NCBI RefSeq assembly: GCF_900108395.1
Contig: NZ_FNXE01000016.1
Coordinates: 1-61,440 of the forward strand
Direction of reading: 5' to 3'
DNA: 61,440 nucleotides
DNA from: Paenimyroides marinum
GTDB taxonomy: Bacteria > Bacteroidota > Bacteroidia > Flavobacteriales > Flavobacteriaceae
Shown: positions 55,458 to 61,440 of the stretch, in pieces
Layout of the letters: every line of letters starts with the position of its first letter
How positions within the stretch are numbered: position 1 is the first letter of the stretch
Notes under the pieces: generated by a model
The model's input: the letters and a program-made list of their open reading frames with translations, nothing else
What the model was told of the DNA's origin: nothing
Databases searched by the model: none
Made by a program: the position numbers and the translations under genes

Positions 55458-57218
55458 ATGAAAAAGCTTATTCTAACATCTTTTTTGTTTTTGATATTTG
55501 CCTGTCAAGGACAAACTTCAGAGAATTATAAAAGAATCAGTGGAAATAATTCTTGGGGATTTGTTGATGAAAATGAAAAAGAAGTCATTCCTCTTGGAAT
55601 CTATGAATTTCTTAATCCTATTGATGAAAAAAATATGATTTTAGCCAAAAAGAATGGCAAAGACGGTTATATAGATATTCATCAAAATATTCTGATAGCT
55701 TTTGACTACGATGATTTAGGGGTGTTTACTGATAATGGATTAGCTCCTGCTACAAAGGATGGAAAAAGTGGTGCAATTAACCGAAAAGGAGAAACAATCA
55801 TTCCGTTCGTTTATGATGAAGTGAATTATTTTTATAAATCAGGGTTGGCAATAGTTCATAAAAACGGAAAATACGGTTTTGTAAATAACCAAGGTGAAGA
55901 AATTATTCCTTTAATTTATGAAAAAGTAGACCAATCAATGGTTGATGAAGTAGTAATAGTATCAAAAAACAAAAAATGGGCTTTTTTTGCAAATAATGGT
56001 GAGCAATTGACCAAATTTCAGTTTGACAAAGTAATTGATTTACCAATTAGTAACGAAAAGTCACATTATTCTACATATTTTAAAGGTGGCTTAGCAATAG
56101 TATATTTAGAAAACAAACCACAACTAATCAATAAAAATATGCAGGTTATCGTTCCTGTAGGAAAATATGACTATATAGAATCTCTAAATAAAAATGGCTT
56201 TGGGATTGTAGCAAAAAACAATAAATATGGAATCATAAACAATCAAGGACAAGAAGTAATTCCCTTAGAATACAATAAAATTGAACATCCAAAAAGATAT
56301 TCAAACATTCTTGAGCTGTTTGTATTAGAAAAGAACGGAACTTTACAAATATTTGATGAAAACATAAAACCCATAAAGCAAAATATTTTAAGTTATACTT
56401 GGGACAAGATTGATTTAGGTGATTATTATATAGATGTGCTTTTACTAAAAAACAACCAGAACAATTATGGGATAATGACTGAAGAAGGTAAAAATGTAAT
56501 TCCTTTTGAATTTGAAGAACTACAAGCTTTCGATGGAGAGGAAACAACCATTGCAAAAAAAAACGGAAAATATGGTATAATAAATTTCAAAAATCAAAAT
56601 TTAGTTGCTTTTGAAAATGATGAAATTACCTCAAGTAAGTTTTCTGAAACCTATATAGTTAAACATCAAAATAAATTTGGAATATTAGACAAACAAGGAA
56701 ATAAAATTATTGATTTTGTTTTTGAAGACATACAACCTTGTTATTACGATGAAAACAATAAATTTATTATAAAAAGCAATGGAAAATACGGGATAATAGA
56801 CTTATCTGGTAAAGAAATCATACCTACCGAATATGATGAAATATCCAATTGGGTTGAATACGGACCCGAAGCTCATTTTGTAAGTAAAGACAATAAAAAA
56901 GGAATGTTTTCAAAAGAAGGAAAACAACTAATTCCAATAGTTTACGACAAATTAAATTACTTTACAAATAATCTTATTATCGTTTCTCAAAATAAAAAAT
57001 ATGGAATTATAGACATCTCAAACAAGAATGTCATTCCTTTAAAATATGACAAAATATATCTTGATTGGTATAAAATTTATTATGAAAATCAAGAACCTGA
57101 AATTTACGTATTGAAAGACAAAATATATTCACAACTTGACAAAAACAACAAACAAATAAGAACTAATATCCCAAAAAATGAAATTAAAGAAAAGTTCGAG
57201 TATTACATTAAAGAATAG
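55458..57218 (+). CDS. WG-repeat lipoprotein
   Basis: 586 residues. Lipoprotein signal MKKLILTSFLFLIFAC (C16), then about twelve WG-type repeats of 40-50 residues, each with a GKYGxIxxxG hairpin and a VIPLxYDxI turn, for example NSWGFVDENEKEVIPL, GKYGFVNNQGEEIIPL, NKYGIINNQGQEVIPL, GKYGIIDLSGKEIIPT and KKYGIIDISNKNVIPL. WG repeats are thought to form beta-propeller-like or solenoid structures for binding; the target is unknown. It stands alone. The last 60 residues have decayed repeats. Confidence 0.88.
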   Translation: MKKLILTSFLFLIFACQGQTSENYKRISGNNSWGFVDENEKEVIPLGIYEFLNPIDEKNMILAKKNGKDGYIDIHQNILIAFDYDDLGVFTDNGLAPATKDGKSGAINRKGETIIPFVYDEVNYFYKSGLAIVHKNGKYGFVNNQGEEIIPLIYEKVDQSMVDEVVIVSKNKKWAFFANNGEQLTKFQFDKVIDLPISNEKSHYSTYFKGGLAIVYLENKPQLINKNMQVIVPVGKYDYIESLNKNGFGIVAKNNKYGIINNQGQEVIPLEYNKIEHPKRYSNILELFVLEKNGTLQIFDENIKPIKQNILSYTWDKIDLGDYYIDVLLLKNNQNNYGIMTEEGKNVIPFEFEELQAFDGEETTIAKKNGKYGIINFKNQNLVAFENDEITSSKFSETYIVKHQNKFGILDKQGNKIIDFVFEDIQPCYYDENNKFIIKSNGKYGIIDLSGKEIIPTEYDEISNWVEYGPEAHFVSKDNKKGMFSKEGKQLIPIVYDKLNYFTNNLIIVSQNKKYGIIDISNKNVIPLKYDKIYLDWYKIYYENQEPEIYVLKDKIYSQLDKNNKQIRTNIPKNEIKEKFEYYIKE

Positions 57219-57266
57219 AATTGGTCTGTTGAAGTTGAAACCACCAAAAACACATAACTTTACCAT

Positions 57267-57593
57267 ATGTTATTAATCATTTCAAAATTTTGGGTACCAA
57301 AAGGATTTTCGGGAATTACCATTTTTCCGTTTGTTTTTGTACGCGATAAATTTTGGACAGAAAACAATCGTTTTGTCAACCACGAAAAAATCCACATTCG
57401 GCAACAATCAGAATTACTGATTCTTCTGTTTTTTATATGGTATTTTGCAGAATTTCTGATACGATGGATACAATTTAAAAACAAGAAACAGGCTTACAGA
57501 AACATTTCGTTTGAACGGGAAGCTTATACCAACGAACAAAATTTGGATTATTTGAAAAACCGCAGATTTTTTTCTTTTATAAATTACTTATGA
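57267..57593 (+). CDS. Small membrane protein with HEKIH motif
   Basis: 108 residues. A hydrophobic N-terminus (MLLIISKFWVPKGFSGITI) and one strong transmembrane segment (about residues 50-66, LLILLFFIWYFAEFLIRW). Just before that segment lies NHEKIHIRQQSE, which contains the HExxH zinc-peptidase motif; a glutamate in FEREAY at about residue 85 could be a third ligand. This suggests a small membrane metalloprotease-like protein, but activity is unproven. Its stop overlaps the next gene's start (ATGA), so the two are translationally coupled. Confidence 0.75.
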   Translation: MLLIISKFWVPKGFSGITIFPFVFVRDKFWTENNRFVNHEKIHIRQQSELLILLFFIWYFAEFLIRWIQFKNKKQAYRNISFEREAYTNEQNLDYLKNRRFFSFINYL

Positions 57594-58474
57594 TCGTTCC
57601 TCAACAACCATCTTTCAATCAAAAAATAGATTTTGAAAATCCTCACAAAATAGAACTTTACATCAAAAGGGAAGATGTGTTGCACGCTGAAATTTCGGGT
57701 AATAAATTCCGCAAGCTCAAATATAATCTGGCAGAAGCCAAACGTTTGGGATATACCAAATTACTGACTTTTGGTGGTGCGTATTCCAATCACATTGCGG
57801 CAGTTGCCGCAGCCGGACGAGAGTATGGTTTTGAAACAATAGGAATAATTCGCGGCGAAGAACTAGCGGATAAATTTTTGGAAAACCCTACCTTAAAAAA
57901 GGCGTATGAAAACGGAATGCAGTTTGAATTTGTAACCCGAACACAATACCGTGACAAAAACAATCCGCAGTTTTTAGCGTTTTTGCAACAGCAATTTGGC
58001 GATTTTTATTTGATTCCTGAGGGCGGAACCAACGAATTTGCCGTGAAAGGCTGCGAAGAAATCCTGACCGAAATAGACAAAATATTCGATTTTATTTGCT
58101 GTGCGGTTGGAACAGGCGGAACCATTTCGGGGATTATTAATAGTTTACAACCTCATCAAAAAGCTTTGGGCTTTCCTGCATTAAAGGGTGATTTTTTGTT
58201 TGAGGAAATCCGAAAATATGCCAAAAACGATCGTTGGAATTTGATAACTGATTATCATTTTGGAGGTTACGCTAAAATAAATGAGCAATTAAAGCAATTT
58301 ATGCGTTATTTTTCTGAGAAATATTTAATAACTTTGGATCCTGTATATACATCCAAATTAACTTTTGGTGTAATTAATTTGATATCAAAAGGTTATTTTA
58401 AACCACATTCAAAAATATTGATAATTCATACTGGAGGTTTACAAGGACTTCAATCCAATATTGCGGAGTTATGA
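57590..58474 (+). CDS. D-cysteine desulfhydrase / ACC deaminase-like PLP enzyme
   Basis: 294 residues, fold type II PLP enzyme. The internal lysine is in HAEISGNKFRKLKYN; the substrate loop is TFGGAYSNHIAAVAAAG; the phosphate-binding loop is AVGTGGTISGI; the end has ILIIHTGGLQG. It is likely to act on D-cysteine (to pyruvate, sulfide, ammonia) or on 1-aminocyclopropane-1-carboxylate; bacterial sequences of this kind are more often desulfhydrases. At about 294 residues it is shorter than typical (about 330). It overlaps by four bases with both neighbours. Confidence 0.88.
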   Translation: MIVPQQPSFNQKIDFENPHKIELYIKREDVLHAEISGNKFRKLKYNLAEAKRLGYTKLLTFGGAYSNHIAAVAAAGREYGFETIGIIRGEELADKFLENPTLKKAYENGMQFEFVTRTQYRDKNNPQFLAFLQQQFGDFYLIPEGGTNEFAVKGCEEILTEIDKIFDFICCAVGTGGTISGIINSLQPHQKALGFPALKGDFLFEEIRKYAKNDRWNLITDYHFGGYAKINEQLKQFMRYFSEKYLITLDPVYTSKLTFGVINLISKGYFKPHSKILIIHTGGLQGLQSNIAEL

Positions 58475-59382
58475 AAAGATTTTTAACGATTATTCTCACA
58501 GGATTTATGCTGGTAGGATGCAGTGCGGCACACAATACCAAAGTACGCGAAAAAATTAGCGAGGAATACGGGAATGGCACCCCTAAAAGAAAAGTTGTTG
58601 TTGTAAAAAAAACATCGGAAACTGTAAAAGAAAACAAAACCGTTGTTGAAAAACCAACAATAACAAAACCCCACAAACCACTTTTAGAACAAAATGACAC
58701 CGAAGTTTTAATTGCTACTTCAAAAATCAGTGTTTCAAAAAATACCGTAGAAGATTATATTAGTTTATACGCTCCGGTAGCTATGCAGAGTATGAAAACG
58801 TACGGAATCCCGGCAAGTATCAAGTTGGCTCAGGGTATTTTAGAATCGGGATCCGGCAATGGTACCTTGTGTAGAGAAGCCAACAATCATTTCGGAATTA
58901 AATGCAAAGATGAATGGACAGGAGAAACCATTTCGCATACCGATGATGCTCCTGACGAATGTTTTAGAAAATACAAATCGGCATTAGAATCTTACAACGA
59001 CCACTCTGAATTTATCGCACACCGCGTGTATTACAAAAATTTATTTACTTTAGATAAAAGCGATTATTCTGCCTGGGCAAAAGGATTAAAAAAGGCTGGG
59101 TATGCTACTGATCCAAAATATGCACAAAAATTAATCAGTATTATTGAACGCTATAAATTGTATGAATATGACCGTGAAGTCCTAAAAAACGGTTATGTAG
59201 CATCTATCCGCACAGTAGAACCCACAACCTTTGCAGAAACAATCTCAGATTACGTTGTACAACCGGGCGATACGCTGTATGCTATCTCACAAAGATTTAA
59301 TTCTACAGTTGATAAAATCAAACAGTTAAATAATTTATCAGAAAACACGATTTCTGTAGGTCAACGTTTGATTGTACAGTAA
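58471..59382 (+). CDS. Glucosaminidase-LysM lipoprotein
   Basis: 303 residues. Lipoprotein signal MKRFLTIILTGFMLVGC (C17), a basic and threonine/proline linker (about 18-85), a glucosaminidase domain (about 95-225, YGIPASIKLAQGILESGSG with likely catalytic E125, then CREANNHFGIKCKDEW and YNDHSEFIAHRVYY) and one LysM domain at the end (VQPGDTLYAISQRFNSTVDK, ISVGQRLIVQ). It cleaves beta-1,4 bonds at N-acetylglucosamine in peptidoglycan. Its ATG overlaps the previous stop. Confidence 0.92.
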   Translation: MKRFLTIILTGFMLVGCSAAHNTKVREKISEEYGNGTPKRKVVVVKKTSETVKENKTVVEKPTITKPHKPLLEQNDTEVLIATSKISVSKNTVEDYISLYAPVAMQSMKTYGIPASIKLAQGILESGSGNGTLCREANNHFGIKCKDEWTGETISHTDDAPDECFRKYKSALESYNDHSEFIAHRVYYKNLFTLDKSDYSAWAKGLKKAGYATDPKYAQKLISIIERYKLYEYDREVLKNGYVASIRTVEPTTFAETISDYVVQPGDTLYAISQRFNSTVDKIKQLNNLSENTISVGQRLIVQ

Positions 59383-59409
59383 ATTTGTTGATACTTTCGT
59401 TATACCAAA

Positions 59410-60078
59410 ATGAAATTATTCTTATTAAATATTGTATTGATTTTACTTACTTTAGGTTGTAAATATAAGGTTGACCATTCAGATCATCACAAAGAAAGAA
59501 CCTTATTATTTCAATCAGAAATCGGCAATCAAAAACTCCGTAATCAATTATTAATTTTCGATTTAATGACAACGGAGAATCATAAAAAACTCTTAATCGA
59601 AATAAGCAACAGCAAAGAAACGATTTTTTCAGACACCTTAGTCATTGAGATGGCTGATGAACCATGGATAGAATTGCGTGACGTTAACGGAGATACAACA
59701 AAAGATCTTTTAATAGAATACCTAAGACCCGGACGTGGAAGCAATCAAGTCTCCATACTTTATTTGGTTAACGAAAAAGATCTAAAGCTAAACAAAGTGT
59801 CAAATTCTATATATTTTCCGAATTTAAGTTATGATGAAAAATTACATTATATTTCATCTCTTAGATTTTACGGAGATACTGTTGAAATGGACTTTTTAGA
59901 AATGAAATCTGACACACTTTCTCCAAAATATAATATCACTAAAGAAGACAATAAAGTTAGGGTTACGAAATTAAAAGATAACAATTGGATAGAGATCGGA
60001 GAAAAGACAATTGATAGCGATATAATTATTCCTGAAATAATAGCATTAGAACCCGAAGTGATCATCAGTACAAATTAA
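59410..60078 (+). CDS. Hypothetical lipoprotein
   Basis: 222 residues, no firm family. The lipoprotein signal is MKLFLLNIVLILLTLGC (C17). A calcium-loop-like motif, LRDVNGDTTKDLLIEYLRPG (about residues 96-115), resembles the FG-GAP/VCBS loop but only one copy is seen. The remainder is beta-rich (VTKLKDNNWIEIGEK). It follows the glucosaminidase gene by 27 nt on the same strand; any functional link is unknown. Confidence 0.72.
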   Translation: MKLFLLNIVLILLTLGCKYKVDHSDHHKERTLLFQSEIGNQKLRNQLLIFDLMTTENHKKLLIEISNSKETIFSDTLVIEMADEPWIELRDVNGDTTKDLLIEYLRPGRGSNQVSILYLVNEKDLKLNKVSNSIYFPNLSYDEKLHYISSLRFYGDTVEMDFLEMKSDTLSPKYNITKEDNKVRVTKLKDNNWIEIGEKTIDSDIIIPEIIALEPEVIISTN

Positions 60079-60099
60079 GAATTTTACATTATACAAAAA

Positions 60100-61380
60100 A
60101 TGATTTACCAAAGAAGCAGCGAATTGTTCGTTGAAGCACAAAATTATATACCGGGCGGGGTTAATTCACCCGTTCGTGCGTTTAAATCGGTGGGTGGAAC
60201 GCCTATTTTCGTTAACGAAGCAAAAGGAGCTTATTTATACGACGAAGACGGAAGAAGATACATTGACTACATCAACTCGTGGGGACCGATGCTTTTAGGA
60301 CACGCCTACCAACCGGTTGTTGACGCCGTTATCGAGAAAACTAAAAAAGGGACATCGTTTGGAACACCAACGGAAATCGAGACCGAAATTGCAAAATTAG
60401 CCGTTTCTATGGTGCCTAATATCGATAAAATCCGTTTTGTAAATTCAGGAACCGAAGCGTGTATGAGTGCCGTTCGTCTGGCAAGAGGATTTACAAATCG
60501 AGAGAAAATCATCAAATTCCGTGGTTGTTATCACGGGCATTCCGATTCGTTTTTGATTGCTGCCGGAAGTGGGCTTTCTACTTTTGGTGTTCCTTCAAGT
60601 CCTGGTGTAACTAAAGGAACAGCACAAGACACCTTGTTGGCAAATTTCAACGATCTAAATTCTGTAAAAGAATTGTTTGAAGCGAATAAAAATGAAATTG
60701 CAGCCATAATCATTGAACCGGTAGCCGGAAATATGGGCTGCGTTCCGCCGGTAAATAATTTCCTGCAAAAACTACGTGAAGTGTGTGATGAAAACGGTGC
60801 TTTATTGATTTTTGATGAAGTAATGACCGGATTTCGTTTGGCAAAAGGCGGTGCACAGGAATTATTCGGAATAAAAGCGGATATCGTTTGTTTTGGAAAA
60901 GTCATCGGTGGCGGATTGCCGGTAGGTGCTTTTGCTGCACGCAACGAAATTATGGATTATTTAGCTCCTGTCGGACCGGTTTACCAGGCGGGAACCTTAT
61001 CGGGGAATCCGTTGGCAATGGCAGCCGGGTTGGCAATGTTGCAAGCAATCAATACCGACACCGAACTATTTCATCGCTTAGAAGAAAAAACTGCTTATCT
61101 AGAAGCTGGTTTAAGAAAAGTTTTAACCGAAAATAAAAAAACATTTGTGATTAACAGAGTGGGTTCTATGATTTCGGTTTTCTTCTGCGAAAATGCTGTT
61201 GAAAATTACGAAGACGCTGCCAAAGCAGACACTCCGGAATTTAAAGCATTTTTCCACGGATTGCTGGAACGCGGAATTTACATTGCGCCATCTTCTTACG
61301 AAACCTGGTTTATTACTGATGCTTTGAGTTATGAAGATTTAGACGAAACGATCAAGGTAGTTACTGAAGTAACAAAATAA
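60100..61380 (+). CDS. hemL: Glutamate-1-semialdehyde 2,1-aminomutase
   Basis: HemL, 426 residues, full length. It converts glutamate-1-semialdehyde to 5-aminolevulinate in the C5 pathway of haem biosynthesis. The N-terminal [18 protein letters not shown] is diagnostic, [14 protein letters not shown] binds the cofactor, and the PLP lysine is K267 in [14 protein letters not shown], preceded by [12 protein letters not shown]. The C-terminal [11 protein letters not shown] is typical. It is 21 nt downstream of the lipoprotein gene; a perfect terminator follows. Confidence 0.98.
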   Translation: MIYQRSSELFVEAQNYIPGGVNSPVRAFKSVGGTPIFVNEAKGAYLYDEDGRRYIDYINSWGPMLLGHAYQPVVDAVIEKTKKGTSFGTPTEIETEIAKLAVSMVPNIDKIRFVNSGTEACMSAVRLARGFTNREKIIKFRGCYHGHSDSFLIAAGSGLSTFGVPSSPGVTKGTAQDTLLANFNDLNSVKELFEANKNEIAAIIIEPVAGNMGCVPPVNNFLQKLREVCDENGALLIFDEVMTGFRLAKGGAQELFGIKADIVCFGKVIGGGLPVGAFAARNEIMDYLAPVGPVYQAGTLSGNPLAMAAGLAMLQAINTDTELFHRLEEKTAYLEAGLRKVLTENKKTFVINRVGSMISVFFCENAVENYEDAAKADTPEFKAFFHGLLERGIYIAPSSYETWFITDALSYEDLDETIKVVTEVTK

Positions 61381-61410
61381 AAGAGGCTGTCTAAAAAGTC
61401 ACAAAACGCA

Positions 61411-61440
61411 AAAATCCCGAAAATTTTCGGGATTTTTTTT
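61411..61440 (+). terminator. Terminator of hemL
   Basis: AAAATCCCGAAAA joined to TTTTCGGGATTTT forms a perfect palindrome followed by T's up to the window edge. It lies 30 nt past the hemL stop. Confidence 0.92.

Overview
The window looks like a chromosomal segment of a member of the Flavobacteriaceae (Bacteroidota); the genus cannot be fixed from the sequence alone. The signs are two SusC/SusD-type outer-membrane pairs, two proteins with C-terminal type IX secretion (T9SS) sorting domains, the Bacteroidota-specific families DUF2851, GSCFA and Porin_10, the gene order rpsU-xerC-hpf-tRNAs-tuf-secE-nusG-rplKAJL-rpoBC, promoter elements of the TTTG/TAnnTTTG type, and almost no Shine-Dalgarno sequences except a strong one before rpsU. 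No IS element, prophage, integron or CRISPR array is evident.

Layout. 1-5250: a 1749-residue T9SS-secreted, multi-domain surface protein. 5414-19971: the transcription/translation super-cluster, all on the minus strand. Read in the direction of transcription it is rpsU, xerC, hpf, tRNA-Thr(UGU), tRNA-Tyr, tRNA-Thr(GGU), tuf, tRNA-Trp, secE, nusG, rplK, rplA, rplJ, rplL, rpoB, rpoC. Hairpins at several junctions (before the tRNAs, after tuf, between rplL and rpoB, between rpoB and rpoC, after rpoC) probably tune the relative output. 20051-28086: metabolic and envelope genes, namely a histidine phosphatase with an altered motif, an acyl-CoA dehydrogenase, a helix-hairpin-helix protein overlapping a DUF2851 gene, a LprI-like protein, a PLP enzyme with CBS domains, and a putative porin.

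28186-40316: a nutrient-acquisition region. Two susC-susD operons flank a T9SS-exported subtilisin-like protease and rnhB. Peptide capture is a reasonable inference, but the sequence does not prove the substrate. 40468-49261: lipB with a tiny Pmp3/YqaE-type gene just upstream, lysS, a lipoprotein, GSCFA and ABM-like proteins, an orphan secreted protein, and alaS. 49430-52603: merR-type regulator, lemA and two TPM-domain genes in a row, then a D-2-hydroxyacid dehydrogenase. 52614-61380: a DUF4136 lipoprotein, a urocanate hydratase with an in-frame N-terminal DUF5522-like cysteine module, a WG-repeat lipoprotein, a translationally overlapping trio (HEKIH membrane protein, D-cysteine desulfhydrase-like enzyme, glucosaminidase-LysM lipoprotein), a small lipoprotein, and hemL.

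There is no gene-free stretch longer than about 280 bases. The most notable observations are the strong Shine-Dalgarno sequence kept only before rpsU, the DUF5522-urocanate hydratase fusion, a promoter whose start point appears to lie inside a terminator stem in front of the tRNA-tuf operon, the small HEKIH membrane protein, and the R-to-Q change in the histidine phosphatase motif. I did not find a clearly new multi-gene defence or mobile system.
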